DNA of 64,000 nucleotides from the NCBI GenBank assembly GCA_030770545.1, contig CM061091.1:7372501-7436500 (forward strand). Reading direction: 5' to 3'. Position 1 is the first letter of the stretch. Every line of letters begins with the position of its first letter. Below the pieces are notes generated by a model. The model ran no database searches and was not told where the DNA came from. It saw only the letters and a list, made by a program, of their open reading frames with translations. Position numbers and translations under genes: made by a program. Source of the stretch: Macropodus opercularis (lineage: Eukaryota; Chordata; Actinopteri; Anabantiformes; Osphronemidae). Below, in pieces: positions 37,030 through 50,810 of this stretch.

Positions 37030-37340
37030 TTCCTAAAAGTCAAATTTTAATTGCTTGCAGATTAAAGTTAATTGATTAAGCTGATACTTTTAAAGCTCCT
37101 GAAGATAATTAAGTGCAGTGTTGAGAATTCTGATATGTTGACATTTTGAGAATGAACAACCTGTAACATGTGGGTGCAACATAACATTAACTAACATCTT
37201 AATCATGCAAATTGAAAAACATGGCAGATTTAATTATCACCAGTCGAATCATTGGTCCTCATTAATTACATTGAGCTTATTTATTCACATTCACATATCT
37301 ATTCCACTTACTTTCCAATTATGCAGGACAGTCCTCAGAC
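37030..37340. promoter_or_regulatory. homeobox-site-rich AT block upstream of cdh8
   Basis: The stretch contains many TAAT cores in varied context (TTAATTGC, TTAATTGATTAAGC, ATAATTAAGTG, TTAATTATCACC, CATTAATTACATTG) and no simple repeat. It is about 3 kb upstream of the CpG-rich promoter candidate. It reads like a conserved enhancer but has no direct functional evidence. Confidence 0.3.
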
Positions 37341-37765
37341 CCCCGCTGATAGAACAAACAGTAATTCCATTCCTGCTTCATTAGAGGATGCATGTAATAA
37401 GACGCTGAGGGGAAGGAGGGACAAATGAAGACCCAAGGTTGAAGAGCCACACCAACGAGCATCCAGGGCGGCACAAATTGACATTAAGCTTTCTTATGCT
37501 CTCATATTTGCAGTTTTAGTCTTGAAAGATGCAGCGAGAAGGTTCAACGAGACCAATGTAAATGGAATTAAGCTTGTGTGCTGTGCTAAAAAAAATACAC
37601 ATGGCTTCAAGCAGTGGGGAACTGCTCTTGTTTGTCTAAAACTCAAACTCGAATTAAGCCAAATTAAAAAGACTGATCAGCAGATGTTGCTATAAGAAAA
37701 TAATTAATAAAGAATTATATTAATTATAGCTGTTTCTTAACCTGAGAAGAGAAAACAACTGGAGA

Positions 37766-37905
37766 AAATGTGCTTTTTATTTATTTATTTACTAAAACTT
37801 CCCTCGCAGCATTCAGAATTTAAGCATGTACATCTGTATTTTTTATGATGATGTACCCAAGATGTCTACCTGACAAATACCACCTGTTAAATAAATAAAT
37901 AAATG
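37766..37905. repeat. two short (TTTA)n / (AAAT)n tracts
   Basis: TTTTTATTTATTTATTTA near 37768-37790 and TAAATAAATAAATAAATG near 37887-37904, about 100 bp apart and in opposite orientation. They could pair as an imperfect inverted repeat. Confidence 0.8.
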
Positions 37906-38384
37906 ACCAGTAGCACAGTACAGGGTAAATATTTCTGTTTTACAGATGAATTTGACCTGAGCTGCTTTGAATTTGGTTGATGCAAAAGAAGCTATATAAA
38001 TTACGACAGGTCAAACTACTATAGGGAGCCATGAGAAAATTGGAGAAAACATCTGTGGAGATTCTCATTAATCCAGGTGAAGTTGTCTGAAAACTGAGTC
38101 ATGGCAACTGGACTTAGTAGAAACGTTTCACCACCAAGTCATTTATTAACAGGAATTTATAAGAGAGAGATCTGATAATAGAGCACATTTAATTATTTTA
38201 TTGTTACTTTGTTCAGTAAGAGCTGCCTTGATGTTTATTAAATTCCTATCAAATTCACTTCTCTTATTTATTTGTGATTTATATAATTTAGTTGGTCGAG
38301 CAGCAGAAACAGTTATAGCTACGAGGAGGTGGCGGCTGTAGAGAATCTGCAGAGAGGTGTGTAAGACTGCGACTCTGCGTCCTC

Positions 38385-38545
38385 CACTAAGTCCCGGGTT
38401 TGGTTCCAGGTTTGTGCCAGGTGCAGTTTTTTTTTTCCCCATGTCTGTGTGGGTTTTCTTTGGGTCCTCTGTCTACAGTCCAAAGATGCATAATAAGATT
38501 GACTGGACAAGCTAAGTTCTAAATTCCCCGTAATTGTGTGTCTAT
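38385..38545 (+). mobile_element. degraded fragment of the same fish repeat family
   Basis: The plus strand contains AAGTCCCGGGTTTGGTTCC, CCCCATGTCTGTGTGGGTTTTCTTTGGGTCCTC, CTACAGTCCAAAGATGCAT and CCCCGTAATTGTGTG. These correspond in order to the CCCGGGTTCGAATCC, TCTGCGTGGGTTTTCTCCGGGT, CACAGTCCAAAGACATGCA and GCCCGTAGGTGTG segments of the family. A T10 run splits the first two. Confidence 0.75.
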
Positions 38546-41500
38546 GTGGAGACAGGAAGTACCTGAGAGGCGGTAGAACGTGCTGGGATACGGGTAGAGC
38601 CTCAGTTACAGTAGGTGTAGGAACAAAGACAAAAAAAGAGATGTTCTACAGCAACTGGCTCCGTAGTGGATGGAATTCCTCCGATCTAGTACTGAAGCTG
38701 CACAAACACTATACATGCAAATACTTGACACATTAATTAAATAAAACTTTACACTTAAGCATGACCCAGCATATAAATGATGACAATTCTACAGTCTGTC
38801 ACAGGTCTGTTCAGATTCTGGCCAGAAAGGCCAGTAGCGGCCAACACTGACATCCCTAGAGGCTCCAGCACATCCAGAAACCAATCTGTTGTTATAGGTG
38901 TAATCGATGTCATTTGTTATACTGGTTGTAATGGCCTCCGGTTGAAAGTTATTGTGCATTTGTTCGAACCAATTACGTGGGATACGAGCAGTCATATGTA
39001 TCACTGTATGAAACCAGAGTGGTTCATCTCCCACGGGAGTCTTACAGGACAACAGGAAAGTTAATACAGTAATGGAGAGAGTTTCGCTCACAGTCAGAAC
39101 TCAGCATTGTCACAGTGTCCGATCCCGTTCATCTTCATTGTATAATATCCCGCTCTGCTGATGTACTTACTCCAAACTGTGATTTTCATTTTCCCAGAAA
39201 TGACTACGAACATGAACGTTTGCTAATATGTTATATTTGTTCAAATAAAAATCAAGATTGTACTAATTGTACCAACAACTAATTCAAGATTGAGGTGACT
39301 ATCTACACACCAAATCTAAGCTGACATAAAAAAAGAAATATATATGTTATTGAGTTTTTCTTTCAACAGATTTGTTCAGAGATGTGTTGCACACGTCCAT
39401 TTTGTTTGGTTTATATCCCACTTGTTTTCCCTTTAAGTAGCAATGGGCCTGGTTTCTTATGTGTTTAAGATAACTGCTTATAGAAACTTAGAAAGAAAGT
39501 CGCATGAGAGCTTTGCAGTCTGTGACCCAGCTCTATTTATTAACAACAGACGGTCTCTCCAACCTCTCACAAAGCTCCGATGCTTCATGAGCACATGGAC
39601 CCAATCACAAATCTGAATGTGGCAAAAGGGAAATAATTTGGCATTAATCTATAATAATGTAAGAGGGAGGTTATAGATGAAGACAAGTGCCCGCGGAAGA
39701 GCGCCGTGATTAGACGAAGACAGACATCAACAGACATTGATGGTTGTAATGAATAGACAGAGTGCTGCAGTAATGACACTTTACCTTTAATAGTGCTCAT
39801 TAAAGAGACTAGCCACTTGGTTAACGAAGATGAGAGATGAGCTCTGCCATTTGTCGTCAGGCCATAGACAGAAAATGAGGCTTCTGCACGTCATTGCTGA
39901 TAGGATGAAAAAAAAAAAAAAAAGCAAGATGGTTATGAGAGTTTGGAGTAAGAAAGTTTTGACCTGCAGATGGAGGCGTGCGTGAAGAAAAAGGAGGAGA
40001 AATTTGAAGATTTGTCAGACTATAAGGAGTCATAACTGCACATAACTGTTCATTCTGTGTGATAAATCACGTCTTTTTAAATCCACATTGGTTTTTTTTT
40101 CACAAGTACGGTACCAGCTGATTACTTCATGAGCCATATTTGAGAAACGCATGCAACGTAATGGCAACATAAATTTAGCTGCATACAATAAATGCACAAA
40201 ACACACACATTGTATTGTACATTATGAAGTATTCTAATGTCAGACTGTTTCATTAGCTATGTGTACAATGATATTACATGATTTCATTAATGTATGTTAT
40301 ATAATTACATCTGTCTATATGTGTTTCTACTGAAGTAGTTAGCTTTGGTTTATTACACAGACATTCAGAAACATGTTTTCCTAATCACAGTGACTCTCCT
40401 GAACAATAGCTGTGATTACGGTACATACAAGCAGCGAAACCAAAAACACCCACCATTATTACTGTTGACACAACAAAATATATTTTATATTTTTATTCAG
40501 AAGAAATTGCTTTGGGTCTTTGCTTAAGTTAAAATTGCGCTGACAGCTTTGATGGCTCACAGCGCCCATCTCGCCTGTCTCCATATTATTCCAAATTATT
40601 TGAACTCACACGGTGTGTGATATTAACACAACACAAGCTAAATGTCTTTTATAGCGTGGCGTCGTGTTGGAAGTAAAAAAAAAGGTATTTAAACTGGGCA
40701 TCGGTGCAGTGTTTGCAGTAAATCTAATGTTTTACAGAAGCTGTGGATGATGCCCACTCATCATTCACAGCTCACTGATCATACTCTTAAATACAACTTA
40801 AAATGAATGGCAATGTGTAAACAATTTAATAATAAACACACCAATTTAACGTACAACATGGACATTGTCGGTGTTGCGTTGATGCCTAACGCTTGCTCCT
40901 GATTCCTTTATCGATGTGAAACAGAACAGATGCGACCACTTGAACCATGCGTTGATTTGGTGAATGTGACGCTGGGTCAGTGTGGGGAAAGTCACAGTCA
41001 CATCAGCGCCACGCATCTTGTTTGTGCAAACTTTATTGTCATCGTCAAAGTGTCTAATTTATCACAACCGGTGTGATCGCTACATCACGCGCAAAATTGG
41101 TGGCGTGACTAAATATGACTAAAAGTCACCATGAGCCTGCCTGAGCTTACAGACACTAAAATAGAAGGTTAATGCGCAACGACGCACAACAAACAGCTCC
41201 TGCGAGTGTGTCACTGTGTGGATACACAAACTATAATCTAAGCAAAGCTGTTTTGATGAATGTATCTATAATATGTATCTCTTGCGGATGCTTGGCAGTG
41301 CACCTGACATTTGAAGACAGTCTTGAAATGACAAGCAGCGTGGCAACTGTGGGACTGCTTCATTTTTTTTTTGCTTGTACTAAGATCTCAGAGGGATTTC
41401 CAGCTTCTAATTAATCATTGGTATATGTGGCTAACGTTCTGTGAGATTATTTGAAGTCATTAGAAAACACCCCCCCCCGTCTACTGAATCTGACGACAGA

Positions 41501-44500
41501 AAGAAGGCGGCTAGAAATCCTGCGGGGAATGCACAGCCGCAACAAAAGTGTTTTGTTCAAGAAATTTAATTGCAGCATCTACAAACTTGTTCCTGGGAGT
41601 ATTACAAAATAATGACTCTGTTCTAACATGAAATTAAAAGCGAAATGTTTTTTGTTTTTTTTCTGGTATATTACTAATGGAAAAATATTATGGCTAACAC
41701 CCTAAGCCCTGTGGTTGTCAGTGCCCTACTTCATTGCCCGATGGCAAAAAGTCACTTCTCCCAACTATCAATCAAATACTCCTTTGGTTTGGTTTTCAGT
41801 ATTTTTCAGCATATACAGTCCAGTGAGATATTTCCCCTGGTGCTAGAGGGAGAAACTTTTCTTTGTTCTCTGTAGAATTAACCAAAGCAGACAGTCGAGT
41901 GTGGCGTATTGTTTCATGATAAACACTGACAAACACTGTACTGTAACACGGCAAATTAGCAGACGAAACAATTTGCATCCGCTTTTAGATTTAACAAGAT
42001 TAAAAGTTATATAAAAATTTTAAAGAAGACGAACAAAGGACACGTGGAGACTATCAAAAGGAAAGAAAGGTAGTTCAGGACAGGAGAGCATGGAAAGGGC
42101 TGGAGGAGAATGGAAAGCACCAGGACAAACACATCTAGGCTATTGATTTATTGGAGGGTAAAATCTTAGAGACGGGTGCAAGATTGATCAAATGGAAGGT
42201 TATCCTTACTCACAGAGGCAAGCTGTTTGCCAATATCCATCACTGGAAACTCAAAATGGCTCAAAGGATCCTTGACATTCCCCAACACTGCAGTGCGGGT
42301 TGCTGGCCAGCTTTGGAGATTCTCTCTGCGAGGAGGGATTATTTTAGACTCCGCTCTGACTGAAAGGATTTACATTAGCCTTCATGAAGGCAAAAAAAAC
42401 CAAGGCCAGTGCCTGGGCCCACGTATTTAACATCAGAGCTTCAAGCTGATGAGTTTGCTGTTTGAACCTATACCTGCAATTCTTGCTCCATGTTACTGTA
42501 GGTGCAACTAAATGCACTGATGTGGGAATACAGTTCTAATCACAGTTGTTCATTAAAGTCAACACTGTTGCAGGAATAACTCAGTCCTGTTCTGTTGGCG
42601 TCCGCGTTTGCACTGTATCCTACATCTTGAACCTGCCCGCACCCGCTCTAGAAAGTTACGGCCTGTTGAGCACCTATTAATTTGCGTCGGCGCTGCTGTT
42701 GACAAGAATCACCACCAGGTTTACTGCCCTGATTGTTTCATCTGTCGGGGCACGGGAGTAAAATGAGACAATTAATTCCTGTGAACCAAAATCCACCCTG
42801 TCCATTAATCTTGTAATTGTAACAGAACACAGCAGCGGAGGCCGGCGGTGGCAGATTGTCAAGTGGGGAATGTGAGGTGAAGGAGAGTCAGTCATCCTAC
42901 AGATACACTGCGAAAGCTTTAACACACGCTGGCAAGCTTCCTAAATACATTTTAGTTCACCACTTGTTTTTTTTTTTTCTTTAATGGAGCACATGAAACT
43001 GGATATACTGAAAATATTCATGAAATATGGTTCTGCAAAGTTCAGCATATTTGTATGCTGCCAACAACAAAATGAAATTATTGCCAATATCAATTTTATT
43101 GTTTTTCTATAAAATGTGATAAAAAGGAGAATCATTTGCCAGTTGCTTACTCTGCCTACACAGTCAATGAACAGGCTATTAGGTCTTTAAATGTTGCTCA
43201 TGAATGGCAAACGTGTTGCTTATGAAACTTGTTTTGAGTGTATAAAATATTTTGAAACGGAATTTTGTATAATAAAGAAGTGATTATGATCATGCAGCTG
43301 ACAATTCTTATTGCCACACAGTGGAAAGAAATGCGTTGTGATAAATTAGGCAACTGTGGAAAATAAAGCAAACAACTGAAAGAAAAAAAGTTGTCTGTAG
43401 AGTTTCCCAGTTTAACCTGCGTCACATAATTACCTGTCTGTGTGAAAGGCTCTTTTAAACCACTCACAAAGGCAGAGTGCTACTGTATGAAGAGTTTTGT
43501 GTGGTACGTGCAGCTTGCAACAAAGTAAAATATCCTACAGCGTGACCTCTGTTGAAAGCTAGTATAAGATTTCAAAAGAGACTTTCGAGAAGGACATACT
43601 GTTGTTGCATGTTTCAAATGTCATTTTCTAAAGCTCTGAGCACCACAAGCACAAATTACTGTCACCTCCGTTGTTTTGGGGTGGAGGCATAAATCTCAGA
43701 GAGAAACTCTCAGCACACAAAACCGGAATTATCTGCTTGAGTAAGTCCCACAAAAGGCAAGTGATGAATGATGTTGTTTTGTGATTTGTGTGAAGTGACC
43801 CTTAAAAGACACAGTGTTCTCGTGACACACGTGCATCTTAAATTAGCGGCTTACCACCGAGGATACAGCGGCTGAGGTGGTCGCACCGGAGGATGGAGGG
43901 TTGACGCGAGCAGGAGCGGTAGAGCCACAGACGTATATGTTTCCTCCAACCGTTTGATTGTTAAAGCTGTTGTACTTACGTTTACCTGTTTATGTTGCAT
44001 TTGGTTAAATTATATTCGTCTGCACCCTGAATTTGCTTTCAAAGCGAAGACGCCAGGTGTTTTACAGATAGCGTAATTTATCATCCGGTATGTTCAGTCG
44101 GTGTGTAGGCCGCTATATCATAGGAAAAGTCCCACAGTTTCCACCGCAGGCGTTTGTGTCACGCTCATCACGTTTGACAGCTGTTCAAACTTCACCGCAT
44201 CTGCTTATTTGGAGGCAAAGTCTGCTGCTATCATTAGCACATTCACAACATTGCCATATTGCCCCTTTTTGCATCTGTTCTCAGAAGTAAACTGTAACTG
44301 ATGGTATTATCTAAAGCCGTGATTCAATAATCTGGCTAATCCTTTGGGACTTCTTAGAGCTGGATGTTGTAGGACTGAACACTCGCTGTGCTCTTGGAAA
44401 AAGTAAGGAGCCTTAGAGTCAAGAGTTGGAAATTGCGGTGTGCCGGATAAAACTATTTTTGGGATTAGGAATATTTCATATGGAAAATTAATGAACGTAC

Positions 44501-45599
44501 TGTGCAGAAAGGGAGAGAACTTTTATACTCGCATAAAGATGATGAACACAATGTCAACACTGGAGTGACGAACGACTAAACCGGTAAAAAAGTTCCATTA
44601 AACACAAACAGAAACGGTACATTGTGACAGCGATTAAAACCCATGCTTGTTTAGGAGAGGCACTGGTTTGGAAGGCACCATTGTATTTGGAGTGGGGCTA
44701 TGTTTAGACTGGAGGAACATTAAGGTCATAAGAAGCTTTGGGGTGAAAAAAAAAAAAAAAACACATGCCACCTCCTACCCTGCTTTATTCCTTCACACTT
44801 TCCTGCAAACCCTGCCATTTCAGAGATTTATAAATAGTATTAAGACTGTTCTTGGCTCTGTTGTCGTTATGGGCCGCTCAGTTTGAGTGGCGGTTGTCAA
44901 AGACAATTTTTATCATACTTTCATAGAAGAAGACTGTTCACTGAGGAGTAGAAAATTCCCTTTGAGGAAGTAAAGACTTAGTTGGAAGAAAATTGGCCAC
45001 AGCAAAAGCAGCTCTGTTTTCTTAAAAAAAAAAATAGTCCCCGGTTACTAGAGGTTTCCAAAGCTTTAAGGCAAACATGACTTGATTTCAAGTGTTCAAG
45101 TGCATTAAGACAACGGACAAGTGCGATTTGATACCCTGCAGCATCTCTAATATGGTTAATAAAACACCAGACTTTGTGATTTATCTATTTCCTGGTGTGT
45201 GTAAGAGTATTTTTCTTTTCTTTTCACCTGTAATTATGAAGAAGATTAGGCAGGGGGGAGTGGAACCAAACCTGGCAGACCTATCAATGAAGCATTGTGG
45301 CTAAACACATCATGCCTATAATTGTCAGGGAGGTAAAACAAACCCCAAACAATGCCGTGATGTATATTTTAGGGCTGTAATGAAATGGCTTAGGCAGAGA
45401 CTTGATGCGACATCTGACAGGCATCAGGGAATATCAGCAAAAAATAGCAAATCCTTTTAGACTCAGAACTGGGAGAAATAAATGATGTAATTGGCAGAAA
45501 ATGTCTCGGGTGTGAAGTCTTGTGTTTTATAGAACTTCTCCATTGGTTTTGACAGAGGAGTAACATTTACACACATACTGCAATAACCAAGAAATCGCA

Positions 45600-45770
45600 C
45601 TGACACTAGGACGGTTGCATGATGCCTTGCTCTGCGAAGCTCTTCGCCCTCGGGTCCTCGGGATGCCCCGAGATCCACTGTACCGCGCTCGAAAGGCACC
45701 TGCTCGGCTCCTATACTCCCTTCGCCCGCTCGCTCAGCAACAACGCGTGTTTTCAAAGAGGTGCACATGA
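45600..45770. other. GC-rich coding-like block, unassigned
   Basis: A roughly 160-bp island of clearly higher GC, open on both strands. The minus frame reads ERAGEGSIGAEQVPFERG and continues with charged residues (EGEELRRARHH). The plus frame runs into a T18 tract (45806-45823) and AT-rich sequence, so the 201-codon plus frame is not credible as a whole. The sharp composition edge next to a poly-T run would fit a short retroposed piece read on the minus strand. The source is not recognised. Confidence 0.2.
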
Positions 45771-48700
45771 TCACACAGAGACATTTATAAGGCAGCAAGA
45801 TGCACCTTTTTTTTTTTTTTTTTCACGTAATTGTTTTAATGAGTTTGAAGAATTGCCTGCTGGTTTCACGCCACAGGCATCTCACTCTTCTGGCACTTTT
45901 AGGGGAATTCTTAGAGCTAAAAATGATCCAGTTGCAGTAGAAAAGCAAGCACTATGTTACCACAGTGAAAAACTGAGGCTTTTTTGGGAGTGGCAGGTGT
46001 GGTGGTTAGAGGGATGGATGACTGATAAGCAAAAACATTTTTTTTTATTTTTTACTTCTACCCCTTTGTTAGATAAAGTGACAACTGGCTTGTCAGCGGT
46101 GGCCGGTAGCTGTACTGTAGCTGATGCTCAGCGTGCCTCTAAGTGTTCAAGCAGAAAAAACCCTGTGAAGTGTCTGACACAGAATTACAGCTGCTATTAC
46201 ATTTTTGGTAACATATTGCACTGAATAGATCATGTTATGATGCAACTTATTACAGAAGTCCTGGGAAAGGACTGACTGGAACAGGACCGATACCACCAAT
46301 TGGCACCAGCTCGACTCCATTCGACTTGCTTTGCTTTTGGCATCAGGTTCTTTCATTTCTTTTGCAAATATCCTGTAGAACTCCTCCGTGTAAACTGCTG
46401 TGAAACTGCTTGACACATAGAAACACAGAAGTAATGTCATTCTTGTTTCTTGGTATGTGGCCATTTGTCACAGCACTGAGACTAACATTATTTCGAAAGC
46501 AGACTGAAAGCAGAGCGATGAAAGATCATTTCAAAACACTTCAGACACACAACAAGACGACAACGGTTGAGGCAGTAATGCTTCTCTCTGACCACTCAGT
46601 GGTCTGCAGGGTTCTTACCTCAACTTTTGGTATTGCCTCAGCTCGTGTGGGACTTCAACAAAGCTGATTGCAAAAAGGAAATGTAGCAGGAGCTGTCTAC
46701 ATTTGCGTGATGGAAAAAAAAAAAGGGGGAGAATGGAGTCAAATAGAGGCAATGAGTTAGAGGAGCAGAAGGAAATAGGCTGGATGGTACAGTTGAACAC
46801 CCTCCAAAACTAAAGTTAGCTCATATTCCTGTATGTGCCACTTCCTACACTTCACCTCTTCTACAGGTTGAATCGGATTCAGCTACTGTACCACTGTACA
46901 ATTCTGAGTAATGGCATTAAACAGTTAATACAGGTATGAATATTTAGTTTGTCAAGCCAATCAGCTGTGTTTCACCTTAGGTTAATCTGTGCAGCTGCAC
47001 CGAAGAATCCAAATGTAATGTTGTCTCTCACTGCAGGTATTCAAGTGTGTTGTTACGCACCAGTACCATCACTGGATTGCATTAGCTGTACAACTATTCA
47101 AACAGTGCTTTGTCCTTTTGACACAGATTTCGCAGTGAAATCCAGAATTTCCCTCCGAGCCACATACAGTAGCTTGTACAGTACCAAACAACAAACTGCC
47201 GACTGTGCTCTAAAACATCTATTTGAATGCAAATCTGACTTTAAATGTGTGGAATTTGATTTCATTGGGAATAGTTATGGACCTTATCATGTGTCAGTGT
47301 TCAGCCCTGTTGTTGGTATTCAACAGGCATTAAAGGCACAAGCTCCACAACTATTTGCCCAGGTCTGTGCCGCAACAACAAATACAGGGAAATGTTAAAA
47401 ATAAGTTATATGACAAGGGCAGCCTCATAACAAGAAATGGCTATAAGACGAAAAAAAAAATACATCGCCTACCACCAACCCCTAGGAGTCTGACCCCCCC
47501 ACCCCCTCTCCGTTTGGATCACTTGCTTCTTGTTAAAAGGGCCCAGTCCTGGACGGAGCGGGGGTGGTGATACCCCTAATGAAGATGAATATTCAGCTGC
47601 TTTAGAAAGGCTCCTGGAAGGCTGCCCGGTCTGCACTCGCTGTTCCAGTCAAATTGGCGGCACAGTGAGGGCGGAGGGAGGGGCGATATGCAACGGTCTG
47701 AAATGGGGAAGCTGGGTGGTTGAATGGGGGAGGAGGGGAGACAGACAGGGGGAGGTATGTGTGCCTGCACGCTGCTCTGGCAAATGAGCAGAAAGCAATG
47801 CATAAAATGTCTCTGCACACATACTGGCCGCGCACGCACATACCTGTGGATCCCAGCACGGTGCGAAATATAAAGGAGTGAGGCAGGAAGCGGCTGCCCA
47901 GTTGTGAACAGCAAGTAGAGCATAAGTAAGCAATGGAGGCAGTAATTTCGAGGCAGAGCTCATTATTTTTAATCCTTATCTCATTTAGAATTCTCTCTCT
48001 GATTACGTGAGTTTGATGAGGAGCTGAAATGGCTGGAATGGCACATTTTGGGGTTGAAAACACTTTAAAGATCAGAGCCACGTGTGGCACCGCGTTAAGC
48101 AACGGCAGCGTGTTGACAATTTAGCACTATTTAAATCAGGAAAACCTGCTCGAAACAAACCGAATCACACAGATTAGTATCCAAAACAGCATTATTTATT
48201 CAAGGCCTTTTTTTTTTCTCTTCTGTGATTGTATGAGTCAGCTCCATTTTAAGCTTCTACATTTACCCTTTACATGTTAGCCACATACTTACTAGTACTT
48301 TCACGTTCAATTCCAGCCTGTAGAGACAGTCTGTGGAGCCTGTGGTCTGAAAAACTCTTTTTTGATTTGATAACCTCCCAAAATGAAGACAGATATGCAT
48401 AAAAAGACTGAGTTATTGCACGTACTGTGGAGTCAGGGGACTGTACTGACGTTCTAATATAACTGTTCTGACGCACACGTTGCTTGTTTTCATATCACTT
48501 CTCCAGAAAAAAATAATTTCTATTCTTAATTTTATAGCAACAAATACCAAGAATACTTCTACTACTAATTTATCAAATCAAGCCTTAATTAAAATTAAAT
48601 CAGATTTAAAAATAACGCTTGCAATGAAGATAGTCTGAAGCTGAAATATTTTGGTAAGTGCAATTTAGGAGGAAAGTATGAACAGATGTATGTTTGTGCG

Positions 48701-50769
48701 ATTCTTCACGTGTTGGTGAAAACCTGTGTTAGCTGCACATGCGTCGCTTGTTAATAACAACCAAGTGAAGAAGTGTGGTGGTGAAGAAAAAAAAAAGTTT
48801 TGAAAAGCTTTTTAAACTGAATGTAAAACATGTAAAAAGTGTTGCCGTTGTGTTAAAAGCCTGAATATTCAGGTAAAAATAATTCACAGCGACGAGCCTA
48901 ATTCCCCGGTGGATGTCGATAATGCCGCCCCGCGCTGTGCCATGTGCCGTCACGGTTCGCTCTACCTTTGGCCGCGGCTGCAAGCGCGCTCCTGTTGCCA
49001 GGTGGAGAGGGGAGATGGAGAGAGCCGCCGGCCATTAACGGTGTTGAATATTGGAAGTGAAAAGAGAAGAAATGTGGGGCAGCTTTGCCACCCGTTTGAA
49101 GTTGGGACAGCTTGTTTGTGAAGTGGAGGCCGAGCGCTCGCCTTTCATGTCCTGCTCTCATGTGACCTGGGGAGACCTCAGCTTCATAAACCATATTGAA
49201 TATATTGACGGAAAAACACACACACACATGCGCACACGCACGCACATTGACACAATCCATTCCAGCACTTATGGGCCTTGGAAGCCTGGAGCTCTATGAA
49301 GTGAGATGAATGCGCTGGTTTCAAGGCCAGCCCCTGACACAACTTAGTAAGACACAAACATTAAAATGCTCTCCAGTACTGACTCATTACCTGAACAATA
49401 AATAAGGGGCTTAAGGGAGTGATGTGACAGTTAATTTCAGGCTGCATAACAATACCAACAGTGTGACATTTGTTCACGATTCTTTTAACGATACTGTCAC
49501 ACTCCATTAGCATTTACTCTGTGATCCTGTAAACGATTGTGTGATTAAACATGAATTAAAAGTGAAACCATGAAATTGCAAATCCTCCCACCACCTTCTC
49601 TAAAGTTGAAATCTTGTCCTCTTAACGGGAGTTTTTGACACAACTGCTGATCCAGCTTTCGAGGATGAGGGCTTGAGAGACTTAAACGTTTTTTTGTCGT
49701 CTCTGCATTTCTTGGGAGGGAATTGGCAGATTATTTGGTCAACCTCGATCAGTTCCACCGCAGCTTAGAGGGATACATGCTCGCTGACTAATATTGCCTG
49801 GAAATCCATCAAAGTCAGAGGGCTTGCCCCCCCTCCCCCTCCCAACTTTAAAACCTATGTGCTCCAATCAAGCGCTCAGAAAGTCTAAGGCACCGCATAT
49901 AGGGGCTGCACTCCACCTGCTACTGACAATGACACATCCTGATGAAAATAAATTATGCTGTCAGTGAGCATGAACGTAGCTACTGTAATGTCAAATAACA
50001 TGACGGTTAACTTTAATCTTCAAAGCACCCCTATAGGATGATGCACTTTTAATATTCCATGTGTAAAGTTAACCTGGTCTTCACACTCAGGAAACTCCTG
50101 AGAGAGTGAGAATGAAGTAGGGCAAAAAAAAATGTCCTTCACTGTCACACGGTTCGTCGTTATACATCACAGGTTGCACAAGTACGCAGCCATGTAGGTT
50201 CGGTGCTTGAGAAGCCATTGTAACGAGGACCTACAATAAACCGGCACATAAATTTCTTAAGTGGGGTCATTCAGAAGAGGGCAAAAGGACTGTAGCACTT
50301 TTATGCTTTACATTTATTGTGAAACCATAATCAAGAGCTATTTGAACAAGTATATCTCAGACGTGATGATGGGGCATGAAAAGCTGTCTGGTTTATGTTA
50401 TTTGAAATCATCTGAAATACTTCTGAAAGCCTGCTGTCGCAGAGACAAGAAAGATGTGAAAGCCATGGACAGAGACAAAAGGAGAACAACTATTTCAAAT
50501 ATCGGGACAAAATTAGAAACAGTGTAAGAATGTAAACTGAAAATAGTCACTACATGGGACGTAAAACGATCAAGATTAATTTAGGCTGCAAAAGCTAGTT
50601 TTTATTCATTGAACTTACATAAAACTTACAGTAAGTAGTCACCAACGTTTTCTGAAAGATCATTTTAAACCTATAAATAGTGTTTGTGAATTGTTTGCAT
50701 CAAATCGTTGCCTCACTATGTTAAGAGAAACTTAAAAATACTTACACAACTTGTTTTCAGCGTAGTTGT

Positions 50770-50774
<5 letters not shown>

Positions 50775-50807
<33 letters not shown>
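50775..50807. repeat. (TA)n microsatellite
   Basis: About 16 TA units, self-complementary, so able to extrude as a cruciform and prone to length change. In the gene desert. Confidence 0.95.

Positions 50808-50810
<3 letters not shown>

Larger units (their letters stand above)
34200..45590. other. upstream flank without recognisable genes, proximal part
   Basis: No credible coding exon on either strand. It holds two L2-type tail fragments, a CTCF-like site, the TAAT-rich block near 37.1 kb, (CA)n, (TTTA)n and A-runs (36847-36859, 39908-39923, 44746-44761). A moderately complex stretch at 38800-39180 has no simple repeats and a 100-codon minus frame of no known family. Confidence 0.6.

Noticed and set aside
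43850..43925. tRNA-derived SINE head
   Set aside because: GC-rich words resemble a SINE but no A and B box pair or tail could be traced.
45619..46224. 201-codon plus-strand frame, the longest in the window
   Set aside because: Contains a poly-Phe from a T18 run and crosses a sharp composition change; only the first 160 bp are coding-like and they are flagged separately.
47602..48102. 166-codon minus-strand frame
   Set aside because: Second half is Pro-rich from C-runs; no family. A donor-like site inside it is noted instead.
48898..49260. 120-codon minus-strand frame
   Set aside because: Starts across a (CA)n tract and shows no domain; GC-rich DNA explains its length.
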